Positions 1-8,236 are shown, counted from the stretch's first letter. The stretch is DNA of 64,000 nt from Erythrobacter sp. QSSC1-22B (GCF_001678665.1 NZ_LZRP01000008.1:1-64000), one strand, 5' to 3'. A program made the numbers and translations. The notes: generated by a model from the letters alone, not told the origin.

Positions 1-1101
1 TTGCCGCCCAGCCCGTGCTTCTGACAGGGCGATTAGGCGGCGATAAGCTGTGGTAAGAAGGATACCTGAACCACAAGCACCATCGAAAATCGTTTCCGAT
101 AGCGGATCCGACGAGTTCACGAAGGCCTGATCGACGGCGAGCATCGCCAAATGACGTGGCGTATAATAGGCGCCGTCCTTGGCTTGCTGCTCGTCAGTAA
201 GAAAGGACTCATACAGTCCAGAAAGCAGCTCAACAGGGATATAGCTGAAGTCGTAGTTCCAGAAGTCACCTTGGCCGGTGTTCATGTCGGTGCGGCGAAG
301 GAACCGATTGATAAGGTCAAAACCGTCATCCGCCAATGCGGTCCAAGGATTGTGGCGATCTTCACCCAGGAAATCGCCGTTAAAGTCTGACCTCAATGAA
401 TCAATCAGAGTTCGCAGTCCTTTTCGGGCGCCTGCCTTAACCAAGTCGTGCAATTGCTTCACCTGGCGTCGATCGCGATAAGTGGCTCCCACGATCTCGC
501 GGTGTTCGAGGTAAGAGACGAAAAGCACTTGACCCATGAGCAGCTCAGCCAAATGCCGAAGATCGTGCTCCGTCGAAGATGCGGAAAAGCCATGCTCCGC
601 TAATTTCGAAACTATTGTGGAGAGATTGGCGAGTAATTTGCGGTCAACTCTCGCCCTGACGTCAAACCAATTTGGCACACGCCGGGTAACGTTGGCTGAG
701 GCTATATCAAGAGCGGAAAAAGGCCCATCCGGTCGGGCGTCACTTAATGAAAATCGCTCGCCAGCATTGGGTAGCTTTCGAGCTGGAAGTGCGAGAGCCT
801 CCTCACCTTTCAACTCGATCACAACGGTGGCCAGATTCTGATTCCAGATGCGCTTGCGGGCTTCGTCAAGCGCTTGCGTCGAAAGAGGTTTGCTATCGTC
901 ACCGACGAACACAACTGTCGGCACGCCTTCGACGTCGAAAACTGCCTGTGCCCGAATTGCCCCATCCGGCTTAAGGAGAGTCTTGAGTTCGAGAGCGTAA
1001 GGATGGGTTTCCGGAACCTCCTGTCCGCGACGGTGCAAGACTGCAGGCTCGGCATTATAGCCAAGCCTTTCCAGCCAGTTATGGACCGACTCCGCGCTCA
1101 C
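1..1101 (-). CDS. N-6 adenine DNA methylase, 3' end beyond window edge
   Basis: The reading frame is open from a GTG at 1101 to the left edge (367 codons, no stop), so the C-terminal part lies outside. Residues about 306-347 hold the signature of N-6 adenine methylases: the YYTPRHLA segment at about 312, then DGACGSG at about 340, the SAM-binding motif I (usually D-P-A-C-G-S/T-G). The catalytic NPPY motif would be further left. About 310 residues precede these motifs, longer than in typical HsdM and more like type IIG or phage-defence methylases. An ELK triplet near residue 99 might belong to a degenerate nuclease fold, but this is weak. A purine-rich AGAGG lies 7 bases before the GTG. It follows the MerR-like gene by 103 bp on the same strand, inside an integrative element, and its base composition is visibly less GC-rich than the host genes. 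A role in restriction-modification or phage defence is inferred. Confidence 0.8.
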   Translation of the reverse strand, partial: MSAESVHNWLERLGYNAEPAVLHRRGQEVPETHPYALELKTLLKPDGAIRAQAVFDVEGVPTVVFVGDDSKPLSTQALDEARKRIWNQNLATVVIELKGEEALALPARKLPNAGERFSLSDARPDGPFSALDIASANVTRRVPNWFDVRARVDRKLLANLSTIVSKLAEHGFSASSTEHDLRHLAELLMGQVLFVSYLEHREIVGATYRDRRQVKQLHDLVKAGARKGLRTLIDSLRSDFNGDFLGEDRHNPWTALADDGFDLINRFLRRTDMNTGQGDFWNYDFSYIPVELLSGLYESFLTDEQQAKDGAYYTPRHLAMLAVDQAFVNSSDPLSETIFDGACGSGILLTTAYRRLIALSEARAGRQ

Positions 1102-1204
1102 AGAAACCTCTCTTCTGACGATAACTCATTAGAGAACATATCAAGAACAAAGAGTGCTTGCAAAGGTCTTGTATATTGAATGCGGCCTGACCAACGGTAC
1201 GCGT

Positions 1205-1705
1205 TCATACAGACCGCCTCCGGTCCGTTTCGCCTGCTTTGGCAGTGTGGTTAGTTCGGTAAAGATTCGGTAGGGAGAAGAGATCGAACTGTCCTTGTGC
1301 TGTTGCGGGGTCGGGCAGTGCAAATCCATCTCGCAGAACATGCAAATGTGGATCTACTTGGATAAGCAGAATGTCACCGGAAGGCAGGGAGCCCCCTGCC
1401 TCTATGAGCGTCCAGCCGTCAGGGCTCAGGACAAGCTTCGCGCCCCACAATGATATGAAAGACCGATTGCCCAGATCCCGCCGAAGCTGAGTAAACGACG
1501 CTTTATGGGCTTGTAGCTCCAGATTAAAACGTTCGCGCAGCAACACAGCGATCCGTAACACCAGGACCGTTTGCCAACTGAACTTGGCGGGCGAACCCTT
1601 CTGCTTGGGCCGCACATCAGCGGATATAAGGTCGCGCCGACTGGTCCACTCTCGAAGCTTTTCCGTCGAAAGGCCTGTCAGTTTCGTTGCAACAGATGTG
1701 GTCAC
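1205..1705 (-). CDS. MerR-like helix-turn-helix regulator
   Basis: A 166-residue protein. Residues about 6-30 (LTGLSTEKLREWTSRRDL and following) match the first helices of a MerR-type winged helix, in which the family recognises DNA and bends the promoter. The rest is not recognised and has no cysteine cluster typical of metal sensors. The only start in range is GTG at 1705; a GGAG lies about 16 bases upstream, rather far, so a non-standard CTG slightly upstream is possible. It is transcribed toward the methylase gene 103 bp downstream and away from the integrase, with two matching dyads between it and the integrase. The arrangement resembles a controller gene ahead of a restriction-modification gene; autoregulation is inferred. 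Confidence 0.6.
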   Translation of the reverse strand: MTTSVATKLTGLSTEKLREWTSRRDLISADVRPKQKGSPAKFSWQTVLVLRIAVLLRERFNLELQAHKASFTQLRRDLGNRSFISLWGAKLVLSPDGWTLIEAGGSLPSGDILLIQVDPHLHVLRDGFALPDPATAQGQFDLFSLPNLYRTNHTAKAGETDRRRSV

Positions 1706-1729
1706 GTAGCGCAGCAGAAATCTCCAAAA

Positions 1730-1778
1730 AAAGGGTAGTGTACCCTATCTGTGATTTAGAACGGGTATCATGCCCTAT
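1730..1778 (-). promoter_or_regulatory. Twin operator-like dyads upstream of MerR-like gene
   Basis: Two copies of a GGGTA-N3-TACCC-type dyad are seen: GGGTAGTGTACCC at 1733-1745, a perfect 5+5 palindrome, and GGGTATCATGCCC at 1763-1775, with one imperfect arm pair. Read on the minus strand they are 16-bp direct repeats (ATAGGG-N6-ACCC core, 12 of 16 identical) with centres 30 bp apart, about three helical turns. They sit between the integrase stop and the regulator start. The likely reader is the adjacent MerR-like protein, but no clear -35/-10 pair could be fixed. Confidence 0.5.
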
Positions 1779-1801
1779 GTTCTGCGTAAACTCTCTTCGT
1801 T

Positions 1802-3151
1802 TTATGCGCGGTGAAGACGCGCGGTGTGCTGCGAGGTCGGCCTCGATTCAATGAGCATCTGCTCGATCGCGCTCTGCCGGGATTGCCGATCCAGTGTGTA
1901 GGTGTTGCGCCTGAACTCTGCACCTTCCAGAAGGGCCTTTACATAACCAGCGACCGTATCTGCAGCCATGATCAGCGTGGAGTCGAGGGTGTGGACATAT
2001 TTGCTGGTCACCGATCCCTTGGCGTGGCCGATGAGTGCGGCGATCGTGATTTCGGTGAAACCAAGATCGTTGGCCATGCTGGCGAAGCTGTGCCGCAATA
2101 CGTGGGGCGTCACATCCCAGAGGGGCGTGTCCTTGAAGAGCTTCTTCCAGCTTTGGGGGAAATTACCAACTGCATTGTCGATGTCCTGGCCGGGAAAGAC
2201 ATAGGTTCCCGTCCGGTGCGGGCGTTCCTTCTCCAGATATTCCACGACCGGCAATCCCACGGGGCGAACCGTCGCGCCTTCCTTGCTGTCGGCCAGACGC
2301 AGGCAGCTTCCTTCGAGATCGACAGCGCTCCACTTGAGGTTGACAATTTCACCGCGCCGACAGCCTGTCAGCGCGATGAGCCTGAGGATGTCAGCGTGTA
2401 TCCGGAGTTGGTTGCTTCGGCACCCCTGCCGGAGAATGTCGCCCAGCGTCCGATACTCGGATTCGCTGAGCCGCCGGTCCCGAACCTTGTACTTCGGTTT
2501 GCGCAGTCCGTGTGTCGGGTTGTGTTCGATTATGCCCGCCTCGACCGCATAGGAGAAGACGCCGCCCAATAGCCCCATCGTTCGGATCGCAGTGCCCGCG
2601 CCGCCACGTACAATCGCCTTGCCGCGGAGCTTTTCGGTTTTCACCGTGACGCGCGTGTTACCAGCGATGATGTCCTTCATGAGATTGTTCATGTCCGGCT
2701 TGGCGATGTCTCGCACGCGCCGGGTTCCGAGAAGGGGAACGATATGCCGCCGGAGGCGGCCCACATCGGTCGCGATGGTTGTTTCCTTTTTGGGGCGACC
2801 GCCTTTGCCAAGAATGAGTCCGGCTTCCATATCTGCGATGTACTGCTCGCAAAGCTGCTTGATGGTGAGCGCTCTGCGCTCTTCTTCCCGTTCTTCCGCA
2901 GGATCACCGCCATGCGCTGCCCGCCCGAGCAGGGCCTTCGCCTCGCGGCGCGCGGTTTCCGGTGTCCACAGGCCATGAAGGCCGATAGTATAGCGGCGGG
3001 ATCGTCCTCGCGACCGGTACTGGACGATGTAGCTGCGCTTGCCAGAGGGATAGACACGCAGGCCGAAGCCTGGGAATTCATCATCCCAGACAACGTGGCC
3101 CTTGCTCTGCGGCGCGACCGCTTCCACAAACCGTTTGGTGAGTTTCGCCAT
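1802..3151 (-). CDS. Tyrosine-type site-specific integrase
   Basis: A 449-residue integrase of the family with an N-terminal DUF4102-type arm-binding domain (residues about 1-90), a core-binding SAM-like domain (about 95-205) and a C-terminal catalytic domain. Catalytic residues are visible: Arg265 in TGCRRGE, the hairpin Lys about 290, His350-x-x-Arg353 in HVLRH, His376 in IGHAKG and the nucleophile Tyr385 in SKYVH. All are present, so it looks active. The start ATG at 3151 has AGGAG four bases upstream. It catalyses excision and integration of the element through the tRNA-derived attachment site 180 bp away, as expected for P4/genomic-island integrases, which commonly target tRNA genes. It reads away from the attachment site into the element. 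Confidence 0.95.
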   Translation of the reverse strand: MAKLTKRFVEAVAPQSKGHVVWDDEFPGFGLRVYPSGKRSYIVQYRSRGRSRRYTIGLHGLWTPETARREAKALLGRAAHGGDPAEEREEERRALTIKQLCEQYIADMEAGLILGKGGRPKKETTIATDVGRLRRHIVPLLGTRRVRDIAKPDMNNLMKDIIAGNTRVTVKTEKLRGKAIVRGGAGTAIRTMGLLGGVFSYAVEAGIIEHNPTHGLRKPKYKVRDRRLSESEYRTLGDILRQGCRSNQLRIHADILRLIALTGCRRGEIVNLKWSAVDLEGSCLRLADSKEGATVRPVGLPVVEYLEKERPHRTGTYVFPGQDIDNAVGNFPQSWKKLFKDTPLWDVTPHVLRHSFASMANDLGFTEITIAALIGHAKGSVTSKYVHTLDSTLIMAADTVAGYVKALLEGAEFRRNTYTLDRQSRQSAIEQMLIESRPTSQHTARLHRA

Positions 3152-3179
3152 GCTCCTGTTCCCTGCCGAGCCCGGATTT

Positions 3180-3316
3180 CACGTAAGCACCACGCAAGCA
3201 CGCGGACGGAAACCAAGGCGTATTCTCGGATAGAGGTTTCGGAGAGACGATCAGAAAAGTCTAGTAATTACAGTCGGATATCGTGCTCTGGCGTACCCTA
3301 TCGTGCATTTCGGATA
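3180..3316. repeat. Short repeats, candidate integrase arm-binding sites
   Basis: Between the integrase start and the attachment core there are two adjacent 11-mers, CACGTAAGCAC at 3180-3190 and CACGCAAGCAC at 3191-3201 (one mismatch), and three copies of TCGGATA at 3226-3232, 3274-3280 and 3310-3316. Tyrosine integrases with an arm-binding domain use short direct repeats flanking the core, so these are plausible arm sites. That role is inferred. Apart from the attachment core the 3152-3477 stretch holds no gene; reading frames through it only cross the tRNA fragment. Confidence 0.4.
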
Positions 3317-3330
3317 GGTCCTTAAACAAG

Positions 3331-3375
3331 CTCCGAAGGCAGAGGTCACAGGTTCGAATCCTGTCGGGTGCACCA
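3331..3375 (+). other. Attachment site: 3' fragment of tRNA-Arg(CCG)
   Basis: The 45 bases begin at the anticodon loop (CTCCGAA, anticodon CCG), continue through the GGCAG stem half, the variable loop, a TTCGAAT T-loop flanked by ACAGG/CCTGT, and end with CGGGTGC ACCA. The 5' half of the tRNA (which should start GCACCCG) is absent upstream, so this is not a functional gene. It is the duplicated 3' end left by integration at the anticodon loop. The intact tRNA-Arg and other junction should lie left of the window. Confidence 0.85.
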
Positions 3376-3477
3376 GCTTTTCCTGTCCTGCGCGGTTCTC
3401 TTATGTCGTTGGTTTTTCGCGATGTTGCGATTGACACCGCCCCGGCTTCGCTCCAGCCCCTGGGGCAGGGGAGCACG

Positions 3478-4029
3478 ATGTCCGATCGCCGATCGCAACT
3501 TGTCGAAGCCATGACCGGGGTCGCTGCGGGCGATCGTGCTGCGCTTCACACCGTCTATGACATGACATCGGCCAAGCTGTTCGCCACCATCGTGCGGATC
3601 GTACGCGGCCGCGAGCGCGCCGAGGACCTGCTGCAGGAAGTCTATGTCAAAGCCTGGCGACGCGCAGGCAGGTTCGATCCCGCCAAGGGCAGCCCGATCA
3701 CCTGGCTGTGCACCATCGCCCGCAACACCGCGCTCAACGATCTGCGCCGCGAAAGCCGCAGCGCCGAGCTGGCGGGCGACGAACTGCCCGAGGTGGCCGA
3801 CGAGACCGTGCTGCCCGCCGACGACTGGCTGTGTGCGAGCGAAGACAGCGCGGCACTGGCGCGCTGCCTCGAGGAATTGCAGTCCGACCATCGCCGCTCG
3901 ATCAAGCTCGCCTTCTTCGACGGCTTCAGCCATTCCGAACTCGCGAACCGGCTCGATGTCCCGCTGGGCACGATGAAAAGCTGGATCAGGCGCGGGCTCG
4001 CCGGGCTGAAGGGTTGCCTGGGTGGCTGA
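3478..4029 (+). CDS. ECF RNA polymerase sigma factor
   Basis: A 183-residue sigma-70 family protein of the extracytoplasmic-function type. Region 2 (about residues 25-95) contains EDLLQEVYVKAWR and the LCTIARNTALNDLRR core- and -10-binding segment. Region 4 (about 125-178) contains the helix-turn-helix HSELANRLDVPLGTMKSWI that contacts the -35 element. The frame is open further upstream through the tRNA fragment, but ATG at 3478 is preceded by GGGGAG six bases away and begins the conserved part. Its stop overlaps the start of the anti-sigma gene by 8 bp, giving a sigma/anti-sigma operon. It is the first host gene after the element, only 102 bp from the junction, so its native promoter could have been affected by insertion. 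Confidence 0.92.
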   Translation: MSDRRSQLVEAMTGVAAGDRAALHTVYDMTSAKLFATIVRIVRGRERAEDLLQEVYVKAWRRAGRFDPAKGSPITWLCTIARNTALNDLRRESRSAELAGDELPEVADETVLPADDWLCASEDSAALARCLEELQSDHRRSIKLAFFDGFSHSELANRLDVPLGTMKSWIRRGLAGLKGCLGG

Positions 4030-4777
4030 CGCAACCGACCCCGCAGCGACCGATCCCTTCATCCGGGCCGGCGAATATGCGCTCGGCGTGCTCGAGGGCG
4101 GCGAACTTGCCTCGGCGCAGCGCGACCTGCTGGCCGATCGCAGCTTTGCCGAGGCGGTCGAATGGTGGGAACACCGCTTCGCCGCGATGGCCGAACAGGC
4201 GGGCGAGTATCGGCCTTCCGCCTCGGTCTGGCGCGGCATCGAGGCGCGGCTCGATGCGGAGAGCGCCGCCGCCGACGCCGCCACAGACAATGCGGTGCCC
4301 CTTGCGGCCCGCCGCGCGTCGAACTGGAGTTTGGCGGCGCTCGTCGCCGGCGGAGCCATGGCTACCGCTGCGCTGGCGCTGTTCCTGATCACGCCGCGCC
4401 CGGCGGATGTCGTCGCCCCCGATATCGCCGCCGCGCCCGCCGAGCAGCTGATCGCCCAATTGCAGGATCCCGAGACCGAGCGCCGGCTGGCGAGCGTCGT
4501 CGATGTCGAGAACCGCAGGCTGGCGCTCACCATCGCCGGGCTCGAGGCCGCACCGGGCCAGACTCCCGAACTGTGGGTCATCCCCGCGGGCGGCGCACCC
4601 GTATCGCTGGGCGCGATCCCGCAGAGCGGCCGGTTCCAGCGCGATCTCTCGGCGGCGGAAAGCGCCCTGCTGGTCGGAGGCGCTTCGCTTGCGGTCACCT
4701 TCGAGGAAGACAGCGGCGTTCGTCACGAGACCCCGACCCTGCCCATCCTGCTGGTCGGAGAGCTCGACCGCGTCTGA
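4022..4777 (+). CDS. RskA-like membrane anti-sigma factor
   Basis: A 251-residue protein with a cytoplasmic N-terminal domain (residues 1-100, including an ALGVLEGGE helix typical of this family), one membrane span at about 102-123, and a periplasmic domain resembling the anti-sigma-K factor RskA C-terminal domain (PELWVIPAGGAP segment at about 180). It starts with GTG at 4022, overlapping the end of the sigma gene, which implies translational coupling. It should bind and hold the sigma factor until an envelope signal triggers release; that is family knowledge. The autotransporter gene downstream is a plausible target of the pair. Confidence 0.85.
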   Translation: MADATDPAATDPFIRAGEYALGVLEGGELASAQRDLLADRSFAEAVEWWEHRFAAMAEQAGEYRPSASVWRGIEARLDAESAAADAATDNAVPLAARRASNWSLAALVAGGAMATAALALFLITPRPADVVAPDIAAAPAEQLIAQLQDPETERRLASVVDVENRRLALTIAGLEAAPGQTPELWVIPAGGAPVSLGAIPQSGRFQRDLSAAESALLVGGASLAVTFEEDSGVRHETPTLPILLVGELDRV

Positions 4778-4825
4778 GCTTTGAGGCGATAAATACCTCG
4801 AACTTTCAGACACCTGCTTTCTAAC

Positions 4826-4854
4826 TGAAACAATTTTTTCGGGTCCTGCATCCA
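4826..4854 (+). promoter_or_regulatory. Candidate ECF-type promoter before autotransporter gene
   Basis: TGAAAC at 4826-4831 is separated by 17 bases, including a run of six T, from CATCCA at 4849-4854. A spaced AAC-containing -35 followed by a T-rich spacer is usual for ECF promoters. No similar pair is evident ahead of the sigma gene itself. The assignment is by layout only. The 230-bp gap holds no other obvious feature. Confidence 0.35.
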
Positions 4855-5007
4855 CTGCGGCACCTGCGGGGTAGCTGTGCACGCCTTCCGCAAAGGAAGG
4901 CAGCCGAGACCCGCGGGGTTTCGCGCAGCATGGTCTGCCGAGGACCCTGCTGGGGAGGGGATGTCCCGCGTCGATCGGCTTTCTGGTCCATAAGGAAAGA
5001 AAGCACT

Positions 5008-6924
5008 ATGATCATCACAACCAACGGCCGCCTTGCGGCAACACTGCTGGCGGGTACCGCCATGTTCGCCATCGCCTCTCCCGCGCAGGCCGATCCGACC
5101 CCTGAATGCAATGATTCCGCTGTTAACGCGACCGAGTGCGGTACCGATGCAACCGCGACCGCACCGGGCGCGACCGCGGTCGGCAATGGCGCCATCGCCG
5201 ATGGTGTCGATGCCGTCGCCGTGGGCAGCGACGACGCGGGCGCCGCTCCCGCCACCGCCACCGGCCCCTCGACGACCGCGATTGGCGGCGAAAGCCTCGC
5301 CAGCGGCCCCGGTGCCACCGCGCTTGGCTGGCGCGCCGTGGCCGATGCCGAACGCGCAACCGCGCTGGGTCACCTGGCCACCGCGCAGGGCGTCCGCTCC
5401 ACCGCAGTCGGCGAGAACGCCGATGCACAGACCGATTTCAGCACCGCGATCGGCAATGAATCGATCGCCAACGGCGTCGACGCATTGGCTGTCGGCGATA
5501 CCGCTGTCGCCATGGGCAATTCGACGACGGCCGTTGGTGGCGAGAGCGTGGCGATGAACCCGGGTTCGAGCGCGTTCGGCTGGCAGGCACTGGCGACCGG
5601 CGAACGGTCCACTGCGATCGGCCATCTCGCGCAATCGGGAGGCTTCGCATCAACCTCGATGGGTGAAGCTGCCGCAGCGCTTGGCCGTGGCGGGATTGCC
5701 ATCGGCGGCAACACCGACGGCGGCGCTTTCGGCGCACTGGCAACCGACGATGCCGGCATCGCGCTCGGCAGCGACTCCGAAGCACGGCAGGTCGGGGCCA
5801 TTGCCATCGGCAGCGATGCGGATGGTGATGGCGACGGTGCCGTCGCCGACGGCGTCGATGCACTGGCGCTCGGCGCAGATGCCATGGCGATAGGAAACTC
5901 GACCACGGCGCTGGGCGGCGAAAGCCTTGCCAACACCCCCGGCTCGACCGCGCTCGGCTGGCAGGCGCGGGCCACCGGCGAAATGGGCACCGCGGTCGGC
6001 CACCAGTCCACCGCCTCGGGCGACCAGAGCTTTGCCGGCGGCGAGGATTCTGTCGCCTCGGGTGACAACTCCGTGGCCATCGGCAACACCGCGCAGGCAA
6101 CCGGCGGCGATTCGATCGCCATCGGCGGCAATCGCGATGGCGCTACCGGCTTCTCGACGGTAGCCAGCGGGCCTTCGACCACGGTGGTCGGCGGCCAGTC
6201 TTCGGCAATCGGTGCCGGTGCCACCGCCTACGGCTGGCGTGCCAATGCCACCGCCGAGCGGGCCACCGCGCTTGGGCATCTTGCCACCGCATCGGGCGTC
6301 CGCTCGGTTTCGGTCGGCGAAGGCGCCACCGCGAGCGGCGACGGTTCGATTGCCATGGGCAATCTGGCGGTCGCCTCGGGTGTGAACTCGGTGGCGATCG
6401 GCAATGGCGCCACCGCGACCAATGACGGCCAGGTCGTGGTCGCCTCGCTGGGCGCCAGCAGCACCTCGCAGATCGGCCCGATCGCGGTTGTCACCGCGGA
6501 TGCCAACGGCACGCTGGGGGTCAGTTCCTCCGCCGGGCTGAGCAACCTCGCGAGCTTCTCCGCGGTACAGACCAACAGCACCGCGATCATGGGCAATTCG
6601 ATGATGATCGCGGGCAATTCCGCCGCCATCTTCGACCTCCAGGATCGTCAGAGCGTGCTGTTCGATCTGGCAGCCGAGAACAACACCCAGGCCCGCCGCG
6701 CCAATGAAGGCGTGGCGCTCGCCCTGGCGATGGAATCGCCGGTCATCATGCCGGGCAAGACCTTCGGCGTGGCCGGTGGGTTCGGCTATTACAACGACCG
6801 CGTTGCCGGCTCGGCATCCTTCGGTCTGCGGGTCAGCGAAAGCACCGCGGTGACCGGTGGTATCGGGGTCGGCTTCGACTCGGGCGAGGTCGGCGCGCGC
6901 GCCGGTTTCCAGGCTTCCTGGTAA
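5008..6924 (+). CDS. YadA-like trimeric autotransporter adhesin
   Basis: A 638-residue surface protein. Residues 1-28 form a signal peptide ending SPAQA. From about 47 to 480 there are tandem head repeats of 14-16 residues of the SxAxGxxA type that build left-handed beta-rolls in trimeric autotransporters. They are organised in four longer units, each starting STTxxGGxS (residues about 88, 172, 298 and 391) and running to GWxAxATxExxTAxGH. The last about 80 residues match the YadA membrane anchor and end in tryptophan, as outer-membrane beta-barrels do. No long coiled-coil stalk is evident between head and anchor. ATG at 5008 has AAGGAAAG upstream; the longer open frame from 4930 adds only junk. 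Adhesion or biofilm function is inferred. A strong terminator follows. Confidence 0.88.
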   Translation: MIITTNGRLAATLLAGTAMFAIASPAQADPTPECNDSAVNATECGTDATATAPGATAVGNGAIADGVDAVAVGSDDAGAAPATATGPSTTAIGGESLASGPGATALGWRAVADAERATALGHLATAQGVRSTAVGENADAQTDFSTAIGNESIANGVDALAVGDTAVAMGNSTTAVGGESVAMNPGSSAFGWQALATGERSTAIGHLAQSGGFASTSMGEAAAALGRGGIAIGGNTDGGAFGALATDDAGIALGSDSEARQVGAIAIGSDADGDGDGAVADGVDALALGADAMAIGNSTTALGGESLANTPGSTALGWQARATGEMGTAVGHQSTASGDQSFAGGEDSVASGDNSVAIGNTAQATGGDSIAIGGNRDGATGFSTVASGPSTTVVGGQSSAIGAGATAYGWRANATAERATALGHLATASGVRSVSVGEGATASGDGSIAMGNLAVASGVNSVAIGNGATATNDGQVVVASLGASSTSQIGPIAVVTADANGTLGVSSSAGLSNLASFSAVQTNSTAIMGNSMMIAGNSAAIFDLQDRQSVLFDLAAENNTQARRANEGVALALAMESPVIMPGKTFGVAGGFGYYNDRVAGSASFGLRVSESTAVTGGIGVGFDSGEVGARAGFQASW

Positions 6925-6964
6925 GCCGCGCACCGGTTCGAGGGAATTCCTGCGGACCAGGAAG

Positions 6965-6998
6965 GAGGGGGCGGGGCATCATGCCCTGCCCTCTTTTT
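6965..6998 (+). terminator. Rho-independent terminator after autotransporter gene
   Basis: A GC-rich stem (GAGGG ... CCCTC outer arms, GGGGCA/TGCCC inner arms, loop TCA, small bulge at 6970-6971) is followed by five T at 6994-6998, about 40 bp after the stop codon. Confidence 0.8.
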
Positions 6999-7135
6999 CG
7001 TCGCCCGTCCGGGCGAAGCGGACGATTTCAAAAACCGCTCGTGACGATTCGATTACAAACTGCCTCGCAATGGCCTATGGTGCGCCTATATGGCGAGCCC
7101 ACAAGCCAGCGGGAAGGTTAAGCGTCGAGGCGCGT

Positions 7136-8236
7136 ATGAACAGCTCGATTTACGAATTCGCCGATCTGCCCACCCCCAAGCCGGGGTTGCGGCCAGGTAC
7201 GGTGCAGGCTGCGGGGCGTCCGCGGCGTTCGGATTCGCGGCGGCTGACTTCGCGCCGCGCGCGGATCGGGGTGATCTACAACCCGCGCAGCCACCGCAAC
7301 CAGGGCCAGGACCTGGCGCTGGGCGAGCGCCATCACGTGATGGTGGCGACGCCCGAAAAGCGCAGCCAGATCGCCGCCGCGCTGGCCGATTTCGCCTCGG
7401 GCGGGATCGACTATCTGATCATCAACGGCGGCGACGGCACGGTGCGCGATGTGCTGACCTGCGGCTATGCGGTGTTCGGCGACGAGTGGCCGCTGCTGGC
7501 GGTCCTGCCCAAGGGCAAGACCAATGCGCTCAACGTCGATCTCGGTGCGCCGGCGGACTGGACGCTGCGCGATGCGATCGATGCGTTTACCGGCGGCACC
7601 ACCGTTACGAGGCGCCCCCTCGAGGTCGCCGCGCTCGACGGGCGCAGCGCGCCGCTGCGCGGGTTCATCCTCGGTGCGGGCGCTTACACGCTGGGAGTCC
7701 GCGCGGGGCAGGACGCGCACAGTTTCGGCTTTTTCGACAGTCTCGCGGTGGGCATGACCACTGCCTGGGGCGTGCTCCAGGTGGTGTTCGGGACCGACCG
7801 CAATCCCTGGCGTCGCGGCGTGGGGATGGACCTGCGGCTGCTCCCTGAGGGGCGGAATCTGCCGCATTCGGGGCATGGCGATCCGGCGCGCCGCGAGGTG
7901 CTGCTGGCATCGACGCTGCGCCGCCTGCCGCTGGGGATCAAGCCTTTCGGCCCGTCCAGCGATCCGGCGCGCGATCCGGCGCGTGACGGGGTGCCTGCGC
8001 GAGACGGGCTCCGCTTCGCGGTCATGGATCGCCCCGGACGCCGCCTGATGGCTTGCCTGCCCGCGATCCTCGCCGGCTGGCAGCCACGCTGGCTGGAGCG
8101 GGCCGGGCTGCATCAGGGCGCCGCCGACGCTTTCGAAATGATCGTCGACGACCAGTTCATCCTCGACGGCGAGGCCTTCCCGGCGGGCAGCTACCTCGTC
8201 TCGCAGGGGCCGGAACTCACCTTCGTCACCGCGTGA
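7136..8236 (+). CDS. Diacylglycerol/lipid kinase family protein
   Basis: A 366-residue member of the diacylglycerol kinase catalytic-domain family (also containing sphingosine and bacterial lipid kinases), which uses ATP to phosphorylate a lipid hydroxyl. The nucleotide-binding signature NGGDGTVRDVL is at about residue 97, preceded by IGVIYNPRSHRNQG at the domain start. The C-terminal half has the usual beta-sandwich pattern ending FILDGEAFPAGS. ATG at 7136 follows CGAGG by six bases; the frame is open further upstream into the autotransporter end but without family similarity. The stop overlaps the next start (GTGA), so the pair is co-translated. With the Tam41-like neighbour, phosphatidic acid production from diacylglycerol is a reasonable inference; the true lipid substrate is not shown. 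Confidence 0.85.
   Translation: MNSSIYEFADLPTPKPGLRPGTVQAAGRPRRSDSRRLTSRRARIGVIYNPRSHRNQGQDLALGERHHVMVATPEKRSQIAAALADFASGGIDYLIINGGDGTVRDVLTCGYAVFGDEWPLLAVLPKGKTNALNVDLGAPADWTLRDAIDAFTGGTTVTRRPLEVAALDGRSAPLRGFILGAGAYTLGVRAGQDAHSFGFFDSLAVGMTTAWGVLQVVFGTDRNPWRRGVGMDLRLLPEGRNLPHSGHGDPARREVLLASTLRRLPLGIKPFGPSSDPARDPARDGVPARDGLRFAVMDRPGRRLMACLPAILAGWQPRWLERAGLHQGAADAFEMIVDDQFILDGEAFPAGSYLVSQGPELTFVTA

Noticed and set aside
3261-3512. Minus-strand ORF crossing the attachment site with a protein reading APDRIRTCDLCLRS
   Set aside because: It is a translation of the tRNA-Arg 3' fragment and its flank, a frequent false ORF next to tRNA genes.
3346-4698. 450-residue minus-strand ORF over the sigma/anti-sigma genes
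   Set aside because: Antisense shadow in high-GC DNA; it even includes the tRNA fragment as ...CTRQDSNL.
4930-5007. Extended start for the autotransporter
   Set aside because: Signal peptide and SD both point to ATG 5008; the extension lacks a start context.
5008-6400. Regular repeats that could be taken for a CRISPR-like array
   Set aside because: They encode protein head repeats in one continuous frame; no identical repeat/unique spacer pattern.
5370-6933. Long minus-strand ORFs opposite the adhesin gene
   Set aside because: They are shadows of the GC-rich repeat coding frame; low-complexity Arg/Pro/Ser composition, no domains.
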